DNA of 64,000 bases, from assembly GCA_963580455.1 (NCBI GenBank), contig OY756972.1:11857001-11921000 (forward strand), given 5' to 3'. The DNA is from Euonymus europaeus. Lineage: Eukaryota; Streptophyta; Magnoliopsida; Celastrales; Celastraceae. The position numbers and the translations under genes are program-made. The stretch's first letter is position 1, and the number at the start of each line of letters is the position of its first letter. Positions 12,685 through 24,631 of the stretch are shown piece by piece. The notes under the pieces are model-generated. The model did no database searches. It was not told the DNA's origin and saw nothing but the letters and a program-made list of their open reading frames with translations.

Positions 12685-15440
12685 ATTTTGATGCCAAATC
12701 ACCAACTTTCTATGACAAATTGACAAAACCGTTAAAAGCTCCTCCATAGAGAGAGTTGAGCAACTTCGTACCATCAAAGTTGCTCGGTGTACACTTTTTG
12801 TTGTTCTTATATGTCAAAATTTAAGAGTATAAGCTTCCTAGAATATTTCGATGCCAAAACACCAACTTTCTATGACAAGTGGACAAAACCGTTAAAAGCT
12901 CTTCCGTAGAGAGAGTTACGCAACTTCGGACCATCAAAGTTGCTCGGCGTACAATTTTTATTGTTCTTATATGTCAAATTTTACGAGTATAAACTTCATA
13001 GATTATTTCGAAGCCAAAACACCAACTTTCTATGAAAAATGGACAAAACCGTTAAAAGCTCATCCATAAAGAGAGTTGAGCAACTTCGGACCATCAAAGT
13101 TGCTCGGCGTACAATTTTTATTTTTCTAATATGTCAAATTTTACGAGTATAAGCTTCATAGATTATTTTGATGCCAAAGCACCAACTTTATATGACAAAT
13201 GGACAAAACCGTTAAAAGCTCCTCCATAGAGAGAGTTGAGCAACTTCGGACCATCAAAGTTGCTCGGTGTACACATTTTGTTGTTCTTATATGTCAAAAT
13301 TTAAGAGTATAAGCTTCCTAGAATATTTCGATGCCAAAACAACAACTTTCTATGACAAGTGGACAAAACCGTTAAAAGCTCTTCCATAGAGAGAGTTACG
13401 CAACTTCGGACCATCAAAGTTGCTCGGCGTATAATTTTTATTGTTCTTATATGTCAAATTTTACGAGTATAAACTTCATAGATTATTTCGAAGCCAAAAC
13501 ACCAACTTTCTATGACAAATGGACAAAACCGTTAAAAGCTCATCCATAGAGAGAGTTGAGCAACTTCGGACCATCAAAGTTGCTCGGTGTACGCTTTTTA
13601 TTTTTGTTATATGTCAAATTTTATGAGTATAAGTTTCATAGACTATTTCGATCCCAAAACACCAACTTTCTATGGCAAATAGACAAAACCGTTAAAAGCT
13701 CCTCCATAGAGAGAGTTGAGCAACTTCGTACCATCAAAGTTGCTCGGTGTACAGTTTTTGTTGTTCTTATATGTCAAAATTTAAGAGTATAAGCTTCCTA
13801 GAATATTTCGATGCCAAAACACCAACTTTCTATGACAAGTGGACAAAACCGTTAAAAGCTCTTCCGTAGAGAGAGTTACGCAACTTCGGACCATCAAAGT
13901 TGCTCGGCGTACAATTTTTATTGTTCTTATATGTCAAATTTTACGAGTATAAACTTCATAGATTATTTCGAAGCCAAAACACCAACTTTCTATGACAAAT
14001 GGACAAAACCGTAAAAAGCTCCTCCATAGAGAGAGTTGAGCAACTTCGGACCATCAAAGTTGCTCGGTGTACAATTTTTATTGTTCTTATATGTCGAATT
14101 TTAAGAGTATAAGCTTCCTAGAATATTTCGATGCCAAAACACCAACTTTCTATGACAAGTGGACAAAACCGTTAAAAGCTCTTCCATAGAGAGAGCTACG
14201 CAACTTCGGACCATCAAAGTTGCTCGGCGTACAATTTTTATTGTTCTTTATGTCAAATTTTACGAGTATAAACTTCATAGATTATTTCGAAGCCAAAACA
14301 CCAACTTTCTATGACAAATGGACAAAACCGTTAAAAGCTCATCCATAGAGAGAGTTGAGCAACTTCGGACAATCAAAGTTGCTCGGTGTACACTTTTTAT
14401 TTTTCTTATATGTCAAATTTTATGAGTATAAGCTTCATAGATTATTTCGATACCAAAACACCAACTTTCTATGGCAAATGGACAAAACCGTTAAAAGCTC
14501 CTCCATAGAGAGAGTTGAGCAACTTCGGACCATCAAAGTTGCTCGGTGTACAATTTTTATTGTTCTTATATGTCGAATTTTAAGAGTATAAGCTTCGTAG
14601 ATTATTTTGATGCCAAATCACCAACTTTCTATGACAAATGGACAAAACTGTTAAAAGCTCCTCCATAGAGAGAGTTGAGCAACTTCGTACCATCAAAGTT
14701 GCTCGGTGTACACTTTTTGTTGTTCTTATATGTCAAAATTTAAGAGTATAAGCTTCCTAGAATATTTCGCTGCCAAAACAACAACTTTCTATGACAAGTG
14801 GACAAAACCGTTAAAAGCTCTTCCATAGCTAGTTACGCAACTTCGGACCATCAAGGTTGCTCGGCGTACAATTTTTATTGTTCTTATATATCAAATTTTA
14901 CGAGTATAAACTTCATAGATTATTTCGAAGCCAAAACACGAACTTTCTATGACAAATGGACAAAACCGTTAAAAGCTCATCCATAAAGAGAGTTGAGCAA
15001 CTTCGGACCATCAAAGTTGCTCGGGGTACACTTTTTATTTTTCTTATATGTCAAATTTTATGAGTATAAGCTTCATAGATTATTTCGATACCAAAACAAC
15101 AACTTTCTATGGCAAATGGACAAAACCGTTAAAAGCTCCTCCATAGAGAGATTTGAGCAACTTCGGACCATCAAAGTTGCTCGGTGTACAATTTTTATTG
15201 TTCTTATATGTCGAATTTTAAGAGTATAAGCTTCCTAGAATAATTCGATGCCAAAACACCAACTTTCTATGACAAGTGGACAAAACCGTTAAAAGCTCTT
15301 CCATAGAGAGAGTTACGCAACTTCGGACCATCAAAGTTGCTCGGCTTACAATTTTTATTGTTCTTATTTGTCAAATTTTACGAGTATAAACTTCATAGAT
15401 TATTCCGAAGCCAAAACACCAACTTTCTATGACAAATGGA
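12685..15440 (+). repeat. segment duplicated to the right of the retrotransposon
   Basis: This segment recurs from 30812 onward at an offset of 18127 bp. Shared rare variants include CTTCCGTAGAG (12901), TATGAAAAATGG (13033), AACTTTATATGAC (13188), GTATAATTTTTA (13429), TTTTTGTTATATG (13601) and the one-base loss TTGTTCTTTATG (14241). Bases 12685-12689 are the uninterrupted ATTTT that corresponds to the insertion site at 22281-22285. The right-hand limit is approximate; the match steps to an 18768 bp offset after an extra 640 bp unit in the right copy. Confidence 0.85.
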
Positions 15441-17100
15441 CAAAACCGTTAAAAGCTCATCCATAAAGAGAGTTGAGCAACTTCGGACAATCGAAGTTGC
15501 TCGGTGTACGCTTTTTATTTTTCTTATATGTCAAATTTTATGAGTATAAGCTTCATAGATTATTTCGATACCAAAACACCAACTTTCTATGGCAAATGGA
15601 CAAAACCGTTAAAAGCTCCTCCATAGAGAGATTTGAGCAACTTCGGACCATCAAAGTTGCTCGGTGTACAATTTTTATTGTTCTTATATGTCGAATTTTA
15701 AGAGTATAAGCTTCCTAGAATATTTCGATGCCAAAACACCAACTTTCTATGACAAGTGGACAAAACCGTTAAAAGCTCTTCCATAGAGAGAGTTACGCAA
15801 CTTCGGACCATCAAAGTTGCTCGGCGTACAATTTTTATTGTTCCAATATGTCAAATTTTACGAGTATAAACTTCATAGATTATTTCGAAGCCAAAACACC
15901 AACTTTCTATGGCAAATGGACAAAACCGTTAAAAGCTCCTCCATAGAGAGAGTTGAGCAACTTCGGACCATCAAAGTTGCTCGGTGTACAATTTTTATTG
16001 TTCTTATATGTCGAATTTTAAGAGTATAAGCTTCATAGATTATTTTGATGCCAAAACACCAACTTTCTATGGCAAATGGACAAAACCGTTAAAAGCTCCT
16101 CGATAGAGAGATTTGAGCAACTTCGGACCATCAAAGTTGCTCGGTGTACAATTTTTATTGTTCTTATATGTCGAATTTTAAGAGTATATGCTTCCTAGAA
16201 TATTTCGATGCCAAAACACCAACTTTCTATGACAAGTGGACAAAACCGTTAAAAGCTCTTCCATAGAGAGAGTTACGCAACTTCGGACCATCAAAGTTGC
16301 TCGGCGTACAATTTTTATTGTTCCAATATGTCAAATTTTACGAGTATAAACTTCATAGATTATTTCGAAGCCAAAACACCAACTTTCTATGGCAAATGGA
16401 CAAAACCGTTAAAAGCTCCTCCATAGAGAGAGTTGAGCAACTTCGGACCATCAAAGTTGCTCGGTGTACAATTTTTATTGTTCTTATATGTCGAATTTTA
16501 AGAGTATAAGCTTCATAGATTATTTTGATGCCAAAACACCAACTTTCTATGGCAAATGGACAAAACCGTTAAAAGCTCCTCGATAGAGAGATTTGAGCAA
16601 CTTCGGACCATCAAAGTTGCTCGGTGTACAATTTTTATTGTTCTTATATGTCGAATTTTAAGAGTATATGCTTCCTAGAATATTTCGATGCCAAAACACC
16701 AACTTTCTATGACAAGTGGACAAAACCGTTAAAAGCTCTTCCATAGAGAGAGTTACGCAACTTCGGACCATCAAAGTTGCTCGGCGTACAATTTTTATTG
16801 TTCCAATATGTCAAATTTTACGAGTATAAACTTCATAGATTATTTCGAAGCCAAAACACCAACTTTCTATGGCAAATGGACAAAACCGTTAAAAGCTCCT
16901 CCATAGAGAGAGTTGAGCAACTTCGGACCATCAAAGTTGCTCGGTGTACAATTTTTATTGTTCTTATATGTCGAATTTTAAGAGTATAAGCTTCCTAGAT
17001 TATTTTGATGCCAAATCACCAACTTTCTATGACAAATTGACAAAACCGTTAAAAGCTCCTCCATAGAGAGAGTTGAGCAACTTCGTAAAATCAAAGTTGC
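14280..17100 (+). repeat. multi-monomer duplication, copy 1 (partner 18440-21110)
   Basis: The partner lies 4158-4160 bp downstream up to about 15300 and 4480 bp downstream around 15800-16900. Shared variants include ATATATCAAATT, CGGGGTACAC, AAACAACAACTT and the TTGTTCCAATATG monomers. The changing offsets are multiples of 160 bp, apart from the 2 bp loss at CATAGCTAGTT near 14826. Boundaries are approximate. Confidence 0.8.
15721..16995 (+). repeat. 480 bp trimer, about 2.7 tandem copies
   Basis: Copies begin at 15721, 16201 and 16681. Each carries TTGTTCCAATATG (15838, 16318, 16798), and the first two are followed by CTCCTCGATAGAGAGATTTG. The array ends where AAGCTTCCTAGATTATTTTG appears near 16995. 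Confidence 0.9.
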
Positions 17101-18439
17101 TCGGTGTACGCTTTTTGTTGTTCTTATATGTCAAAATTTAAGAGTATAAGCTTCCTAGAATATTTCGATGCCAAAACACCAACTTTCTATGACAAGTGGA
17201 CAAAACCGTTAAAAGCTCTTCCATAGAGAGAGTTACGCAACTTCGGACCATCAAAGTTGCTCGGCGTACAATTTTTATTGTTCTTATTTGTCAAATTTTA
17301 CGAGTATAAACTTCATAGATTATTTCGAAGCCAAAACACCAACTTTCTATGACAAATGGACAAAACCGTTAAAAGCTCATCCATAGAGAGAGTTGAGCAA
17401 CTTCGGACAATCAAAGTTGCTCGGTGTACACTTTTTATTTTTCTTATATGTCAAATTTTATGAGTATAAGCTTCATAGATTATTTCGATACCAAAACACC
17501 AACTTTCTATGGCAAATGGACAAAACCGTTAAAAGCTCCTCCATAGAGAGAGTTGAGCAACTTCGGACAATCAAAGTTGCTCGGTGTACACTTTTTATTT
17601 TTCTTATATGTCAAATTTTATGAGTATAAGCTTCATAGATTATTTCGATACCAAAACACCAACTTTCTATGGAAAATGGACAAAACCGTTAAAAGCTCCT
17701 CCATAGAGAGAGTTGAGCAACTTCGGACCATCAAAGTTGCTCGGTGTACAATTTTTATTGTTCTTATATGTCGAATTTTAAGAGTATAAGCTTCGTAGAT
17801 TATTTTGATGCCAAATCACCAACTTTCTATGACAAATGGACAAAACTGTTAAAAGCTCCTCCATAGAGAGAGTTGAGCAACTTCGTACCATCAAAGTTGC
17901 TCGGTGTACACTTTTTGTTGTTCTTATATGTCAAAATTTAAGAGTATAAGCTTCCTAGAATATTTCGCTGCCAAAACAACAACTTTCTATGACAAGTGGA
18001 CAAAACCGTTAAAAGCTCTTCCATAGAGAGAGTTACGCAACTTCGGACCATCAAAGTTGCTCGGCGTACAATTTTTATTGTTCTTATTTGTCAAATTTTA
18101 CGAGTATAAACTTCATAGATTATTTCGAAGCCAAAACACCAACTTTCTATGACAAATGGACAAAACCGTTAAAAGCTCATCCATAGAGAGAGTTGAGCAA
18201 CTTCGGACAATCAAAGTTGCTCGGTGTACACTTTTTATTTTTCTTATATGTCAAATTTTATGAGTATAAGCTTCATAGATTATTTCGATACCAAAACACC
18301 AACTTTCTATGGCAAATGGACAAAACCGTTAAAAGCTCCTCCATAGAGAGAGTTGAGCAACTTCGGACCATCAAAGTTGCTCGGCGTACAATTTTTATTG
18401 TTCTTATTTGTCAAATTTTACGAGTATAAACTTCATAGA

Positions 18440-21110
18440 TTATTTCGAAGCCAAAACACCAACTTTCTATGACAAATGGACAAAACCGTTAAAAGCTCAT
18501 CCATAGAGAGAGTTGAGCAACTTCGGACAATCAAAGTTGCTCGGTGTACACTTTTTATTTTTCTTATATGTCAAATTTTATGAGTATAAGCTTCATAGAT
18601 TATTTCGATACCAAAACACCAACTTTCTATGGCAAATGGACAAAACCGTTAAAAGCTCCTCCATAGAGAGAGTTGAGCAACTTCGGACCATCAAAGTTGC
18701 TCGGTGTACAATTTTTATTGTTCTTATATGTCGAATTTTAAGAGTATAAGCTTCGTAGATTATTTTGATGCCAAATCACCAACTTTCTATGACAAATGGA
18801 CAAAACTGTTAAAAGCTCCTCCATAGAGAGAGTTGAGCAACTTCGTACCATCAAAGTTGCTCGGTGTACACTTTTTGTTGTTCTTATATGTCAAAATTTA
18901 AGAGTATAAGCTTCCTAGAATATTTCGCTGCCAAAACAACAACTTTCTATGACAAGTGGACAAAACCGTTAAAAGCTCTTCCATAGAGAGAGTTACGCAA
19001 CTTCGGACCATCAAGGTTGCTCGGCGTACAATTTTTATTGTTCTTATATATCAAATTTTACGAGTATAAACTTCATAGATTATTTCGAAGCCAAAACACG
19101 AACTTTCTATGACAAATGGACAAAACCGTTAAAAGCTCATCCATAAAGAGAGTTGAGCAACTTCGGACCATCAAAGTTGCTCGGGGTACACTTTTTATTT
19201 TTCTTATATGTCAAATTTTATGAGTATAAGCTTCATAGATTATTTCGATACCAAAACAACAACTTTCTATGGCAAATGGACAAAACCGTTAAAAGCTCCT
19301 CCATATAGAGATTTGAGCAACTTCGGACCATCAAAGTTGCTCGGTGTACAATTTTTATTGTTCTTATATGTCGAATTTTAAGAGTATAAGCTTCCTAGAA
19401 TAATTCGATGCCAAAACACCAACTTTCTATGACAAGTGGACAAAACCGTTAAAAGCTCTTCCATAGAGAGAGTTACGCAACTTCGGACCATCAAAGTTGC
19501 TCGGCGTACAATTTTTATTGTTCTTATTTGTCAAATTTTACGAGTATAAACTTCATAGATTATTTCGAAGCCAAAACACCAACTTTCTATGGCAAATGGA
19601 CAAAACCGTTAAAAGCTCCTCCATAGAGAGAGTTGAGCAACTTCGGACCATCAAAGTTGCTCGGTGTACAATTTTTATTGTTCTTATATGTCGAATTTTA
19701 AGAGTATAAGCTTCATAGATTATTTTGATGCCAAAACACCAACTTTCTATGGCAAATGGACAAAACCGTTAAAAGCTCCTCGATAGAGAGATTTGAGCAA
19801 CTTCGGACCATCAAAGTTGCTCGGTGTACAATTTTTATTGTTCTTATATGTCGAATTTTAAGAGTATAAGCTTCATAGAATATTTCGATGCCAAAACACC
19901 AACTTTCTATGGCAAATGGACAAAACCGTTAAAAGCTCCTCGATAGAGAGATTTGAGCAACTTCGGACCATCAAAGTTGCTCGGTGTACGCTTTTTATTT
20001 TTCTTATATGTCAAATTTTATGAGTATAAGCTTCATAGATTATTTCGATACCAAAACACCAACTTTCTATGGCAAATGGACAAAACCGTTAAAAGCTCCT
20101 CCATAGAGAGATTTGAGCAACTTCGGACCATCAAAGTTGCTCGGTGTACAATTTTTATTGTTCTTATATGTCGAATTTTAAGAGTATAAGCTTCCTAGAA
20201 TATTTCGATGCCAAAACACCAACTTTCTATGACAAGTGGACAAAACCGTTAAAAGCTCTTCCATAGAAAGAGTTACGCAACTTCGGACCATCAAAGTTGC
20301 TCGGCGTACAATTTTTATTGTTCCAATATGTCAAATTTTACGAGTATAAACTTCATAGATTATTTCGAAGCCAAAACACCAACTTTCTATGGCAAATGGA
20401 CAAAACCGTTAAAAGCTCCTCCATAGAGAGAGTTGAGCAACTTCGGACCATCAAAGTTGCTCGGTGTACAATTTTTATTGTTCTTATATGTCGAATTTTA
20501 AGAGTATAAGCTTCATAGATTATTTTGATGCCAAAACACCAACTTTCTATGGCAAATGGACAAAACCGTTAAAAGCTCCTCGATAGAGAGATTTGAGCAA
20601 CTTCGGACCATCAAAGTTGCTCGGTGTACAATTTTTATTGTTCTTATATGTCGAATTTTAAGAGTATATGCTTCCTAGAATATTTCGATGCCAAAACACC
20701 AACTTTCTATGACAAGTGGACAAAACCGTTAAAAGCTCTTCCATAGAGAGAGTTACGCAACTTCGGACCATCAAAGTTGCTCGGCGTACAATTTTTATTG
20801 TTCCAATATGTCAAATTTTACGAGTATAAACTTCATAGATTATTTCGAAGCCAAAACACCAACTTTCTATGGCAAATGGACAAAACCGTTAAAAGCTCCT
20901 CCATAGAGAGAGTTGAGCAACTTCGGACCATCAAAGTTGCTCGGTGTACAATTTTTATTGTTCTTATATGTCGAATTTTAAGAGTATAAGCTTCCTAGAT
21001 TATTTTGATGCCAAATCACCAACTTTCTATGACAAATTGACAAAACCGTTAAAAGCTCCTCCATAGAGAGAGTTGAGCAACTTCGTAAAATCAAAGTTGC
21101 TCGGTGTACG
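18440..21110 (+). repeat. multi-monomer duplication, copy 2 (partner 14280-17100)
   Basis: Contains the counterpart of the left copy with extra CTCCTCGATAG monomers near 19780-19950 and only about 1.7 copies of the 480 bp TTGTTCCAATATG trimer (20201-20995) against about 2.7 in copy 1. The copy-number difference between two otherwise matched segments is direct evidence of gain or loss of whole trimers. Confidence 0.8.
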
Positions 21111-22280
21111 CTTTTTGTTGTTCTTATATGTCAAAATTTAAGAGTATAAGCTTCCTAGAATATTTCGATGCCAAAACACCAACTTTCTATGACAAGTGGA
21201 CAAAACCGTTAAAAGCTCTTCCATAGAGAGAGTTACGCAACTTCGGACCATCAAAGTTGCTCGGCGTACAATTTTTATTGTTCTTATTTGTCAAATTTTA
21301 CGAGTATAAACTTCATAGATTATTTCGAAGCCAAAACACCAACTTTCTATGACAAATGGACAAAACCGTTAAAAGCTCATACATAGAGAGAGTTGAGCAA
21401 CTTCGGACAATCGAAGTTGCTCGGTGTACGCTTTTTATTTTTCTTATATGTCAAATTTTATGAGTATAAGTTTCATAGATTATTTCGATCCCAAAACACC
21501 AACTTTCTTTGGCAAATGGACAAAACCGTTAAAAGCTCCTCCATAGAGAGAGTTGAGCAACTTCGGACCATCAAAGTTGCTCGGTGTACAATTTTTATTG
21601 TTCTTATATGTCGAATTTTAAGAGTATAAGCTTCCTAGATTATTTTGATGCCAAATCACCAACTTTCTATGACAAATTGACAAAACCGTTAAAAGCTCCT
21701 CCATAGAGAGAGTTGAGCAACTTCGTAAAATCAAAGTTGCTCGGTGTACACTTTTTGTTGTTCTTATATGTCAAAATTTAAGAGTATAAGCTTCCTAGAA
21801 TATTTCGATGCCAAAACACCAACTTTCTATGACAAGTGGACAAAACCGTTAAAAGCTCTTCCATAGAGAGAGTTACGCAACTTCGGACCATCAAAGTTGC
21901 TCGGCGTACAATTTTTATTGTTCTTATATGTCAAATTTTACGAGTATAAACTTCATAGATTATTTCGAAGCCAAAACACCAACTTTCTATGACAAATGGA
22001 CAAACCGTTAAAAGCTCATCCATAAAGAGAGTTGAGCAACTTCGGACCATCAAAGTTGCTCGGCGTACAATTTTTATTTTTCTAATATGTCAAATTTTAT
22101 GAGTATAAGCTTCATAGATTATTTCGATACCAAAACACCAACTTTCTATGGCAAATGGACAAAACCGTTAAAAGCTCCTCCATAGAGAGAGTTGAGCAAC
22201 TTCGGACCATCAAAGTTGCTCGGTGTACAATTTTTATTGTTCTTATATGTCGAATTTTAAGAGTATAAGCTTCCTAGATT

Positions 22281-22285
22281 ATTTT
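22281..22285 (+). repeat. target-site duplication, left copy (ATTTT)
   Basis: ATTTT directly precedes the TG of the 5' LTR and recurs directly after the CA of the 3' LTR. In uninterrupted D-class monomers the same place reads GATTATTTTGATGCC with ATTTT once. Five bases is the usual duplication for plant Ty3/gypsy integrases. Confidence 0.95.
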
Positions 22286-22500
22286 TGTGAAACCCCGACC
22301 CAAAATATTAGTTTTGAGTCGAAATACGGATGATCCGTGAGGTACGGAATCATAGAAAAATAGTTTTGGAGCTTGGTTCGGTAAATGGGGCATAACTTTT
22401 AGTATACATGTCCGTTTCGGGCCCGTAATATATCAAATCGAAGCTTGAACCGAGCCGGAAAATAAAAATGAGAAAAACTGGGTTTCTGGAAAACAGGAAC

Positions 22501-22700
22501 CGTCCGGACGGTTAAAACAGCCGTCCGGACGGTTTGTGAAGGAACTGGGGCAGATTCATATTCAGTGAAAATTTTTGGTGCTGTGAACAGTAGACCGTCC
22601 GGACGGTCTAACGAGGCGTCCGGACGGTTAAGCCTACGAAGTGGGCAGAGTGTTGAGAGAACAGTGAAGCGTCCGGACGGTCACTTGGGGCGTCCGGACG
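22501..22700. promoter_or_regulatory. six palindromes CGTCCGGACG in three 21-bp-spaced pairs (5' LTR)
   Basis: Copies start at 22501, 22522, 22596, 22617, 22670 and 22691. Within each pair the starts are exactly 21 bp apart, separated by 11-base spacers of different sequence that share only their first two bases (GT). The third copy extends to a perfect 20 bp palindrome, TAGACCGTCCGGACGGTCTA (22591-22610). Because each copy is its own reverse complement, the two members of a pair can also pair with each other in RNA (10-14 bp stem, 9-11 base loop). Fixed spacing with variable spacers points to a protein-binding or structural element. No known factor is assigned. Confidence 0.8.
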
Positions 22701-22896
22701 GTTATCGGGAAATCAGTTTTTAAGCTCAGTTTTTAGACATTTCTGCATATTTCTTCTTGGAGAGCCCGGCTAGAGAGAGAAAGTGAGAGAGAAGAAGAGA
22801 GAGAAGGAGATTTTGGCAAGAGATTGACTTGGAGATTGTTGATTGATGATCCTTGAAGCTTAAGGAGGAAGATTCAAGCTTGGTTTTGGAGTTTTG

Positions 22897-23970
22897 GTAA
22901 GTTTTCCATAGTTTTTGAAATTCTAGGTTTTGTTAGATTTGTTTGATTCTTAAGGAGATGAGCTCTATGCTTTAGATATGTTGATTATAGGTTGATTTTG
23001 GATGTTTATGTAGATTGGTTTGTGATTTTGAGTTGAGTTGAGCTTGGAGTGAGTTGGAGGATTTTTGGAAGGAATTTCTAGAGAGAGAAGTAAGTGATTT
23101 CGAATTTATTGATTTTAATTGATGTTTATATGAGTTGTGGTTGATATATTGATGCATGTGAGGGTTCGGTTACGCCACATTGTAGGTTTGGGCAAACCGG
23201 AACCCTAGGAAAGGAATTTGAGAAATTGTTGTAATTTGCTCGACACGAGGTAGGGGATTTCCAACCATTCTTTCTATCGTTCATTTTCGATATGTAAAGA
23301 GCTTTTCGATTCCTCATTGGTCGTTTCTTTTGTGTTTCCGCCTTAATTGCTCCTAAGGGGAAACGAACCCAAATTGTGATTCTTGTTGATTCTTGATGTT
23401 GCATGACCCGAGTGTGTGTGTTCCATCTCCTATGGACACGATGTGATTTCCGTTCATGCATCATGGTAGTTATGTATATATATATGTAGGTTGTTCATAT
23501 ATATAACTATTCAGCATGTCATGACATAGTGCATTAGAGTTGCATGGGGGACCGGGTATGGACTCGGGAACCTTTAGGTTTCTTGAAAGCTACTTGGGGG
23601 GATGACGAGGTGATGAGAGTTACCACTGAGTCATGTGAATTCCAAGTAGGATAACGCACTAGGGGTAAGGTCAAGAGTGACTTGCCTTGTGGGGTGCGGG
23701 CGTGATAGGTTCACGCAACCGGATGATCCTAGGAGTGGTTGGTTGTGGTGAGCTTGCTCCCGTGCAATATTTCATTGAGTTGCAATGATATTGTGGTTGT
23801 TATGCTCCGAAAGGGTTATCCGGGTAAATGTTGATGTGAACTTGTTGAGTATACGTTCATGTGGTAGTTACATATTGATGCATTGCTTCCTTTTGGTTCA
23901 GCTTATATTGATGTTTACTTCATACCCTACTGAGCTTCTAGCTCACTCCTTTACTTTCTTCCTTCCACAG
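22897..23970 (+). other. possible intron in LTR leader
   Basis: A donor-like TTTTG/GTAAGTTTT at 22897 and a strong acceptor-like CTTTCTTCCTTCCACAG ending at 23970 would bound a 1074 bp intron inside the LTR. The consensus match is good, but splicing cannot be shown from genomic sequence and the transcript start is unknown. Chance occurrence remains likely enough that this is only a candidate. Confidence 0.25.
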
Positions 23971-24456
23971 GAGACACTGGTACGGGTACTGGTGCTGCGG
24001 ATCGGTGAGCAGGTCATGACATGGATGGCCCTGGATAGAATAGGATGCTAGAGATATACTCTATGCATATGGGTGTACGTAGTATATCTATGTTGAGAGA
24101 ATATAACCATTTGGCACTGTGGTGCTTGTATGTGGTTGTAGATGTTGATTGATGGTTATATTTGATGTTTTATAAATCTGTGTGTTGATTTATATGTGAT
24201 GCCATCAGTTTGTGCATGCTGGTAGTGGATGGCCTGAGGCCTAGGGTCAAGATTGCATGTGGTTGAGGCCCGAGGCCTATGTTTGCTAGGTTCCTAGTGT
24301 GATGTTGTTGTTGCTGCGTTTCTGATGCAGGTGGGCGCTCTCCGATATACGGGGAGGTGCCGCCGGATTTCCGGTTGATCCCGGATGTTCACACTAGTGA
24401 CCTAGGAAGGGTGCGGAGAGAGCACCCAGTCGCGTCTCCGGAAACGGGGCGTGACA

Positions 24457-24631
24457 ATTTGGTATCAGAGGGAGGTTTACGGCTCTTTATAGGATCTGGG
24501 GTGTTGGGTCCTAGTTGTAAAGTAGTATATCCAGGCCATGTCACGACTGCTACTGATCCGGTATGTTTTCTTTTCCCCTTAAATCCTCGTGTGAGTAGTG
24601 GGTTAAATGGTATTGTCTGTTTGCCATGCAG
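24457..24631 (+). other. untranslated leader between 5' LTR and gag, with candidate short intron
   Basis: Non-coding leader after the primer-binding site. GATCCG/GTATGTTTTC at 24561 and TGTTTGCCATGCAG ending at 24631 resemble a 71 bp intron with a pyrimidine-rich 3' part, ending exactly one base before ATG at 24632. If spliced, the upstream ATG at 24626 would be lost and translation would start at 24632. The length is at the lower limit for plant introns, so this is a candidate only. Confidence 0.35.
24460..24470 (+). promoter_or_regulatory. primer-binding site, initiator-Met tRNA type
   Basis: TGGTATCAGAG lies three bases (ATT) after the end of the 5' LTR. It is complementary to the 3' end of plant initiator methionine tRNA, the usual primer for minus-strand synthesis in plant LTR retrotransposons. 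The expected next base C reads G, so the match is 11 bases. Confidence 0.93.

Larger units (their letters stand above)
1..22285 (+). repeat. 160 bp satellite array, left block
   Basis: The same 160 bp unit recurs head to tail with no inversion and no foreign sequence; for example TTCTTATAT followed by TCAAATTTTA recurs every 160 bp. Within each unit the box GACAAAACCGTTAAAAGCTC is almost invariant, followed by GAGAGTTGAGCAACTT. Classes seen: A (TTACGAGTATAAACTTC, AAGCC), B (TTATGAGTATAAGCTTC, ATACC), C (TCGAATTTTAAGAG, GAATATTTCG), D (GATTATTTTG, CCAAATCACC, CTTCGTACC) and E (TCAAAATTTAAGAG, GAATATTTCG). Length and HOR organisation resemble plant centromeric or knob satellites, but nothing here proves centromere function. 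One-base indels near 14249 and 22009 are the main departures from register. Confidence 0.97.
22286..24456 (+). repeat. 5' LTR (2171 bp)
   Basis: Begins TGTGAAACCCC and ends GGGGCGTGACA. Read side by side with 28641-30811, the two LTRs have equal length and no mismatch was found, with a constant offset of 6355 bp. It should supply promoter and transcript start, but no single TATA box stands out. Candidates are TAATATATC near 22427, GCATATTT near 22745, and the TATATATATATG run near 23475. A GA-rich stretch (about 22772-22812) looks like an untranslated leader. The six-copy palindrome array lies at 22501-22700. Open frames inside the LTR are not convincing genes. Confidence 0.97.

Noticed and set aside
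9441..22285. A second mobile element or unrelated insertion in the satellite
   Set aside because: Reading through the left and right blocks shows satellite monomers throughout; only small indels and HOR switches were found.
23126..23464. 112-codon minus-strand frame and 88-codon plus-strand frame inside the LTRs
   Set aside because: Present identically in both LTRs only because the LTRs are identical. No domain, odd composition, and one overlaps likely promoter or leader sequence.
23471..23510. TATATATATATG run as the definite LTR TATA box
   Set aside because: Other AT-rich candidates exist upstream and no transcript start can be placed, so it is mentioned only as a possibility in the LTR entry.
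22286..24456. Independent gene or solo LTR at the left end of the element
   Set aside because: It pairs with an equal-length 3' LTR, is followed by a primer-binding site, and the target duplication matches only the outer ends.
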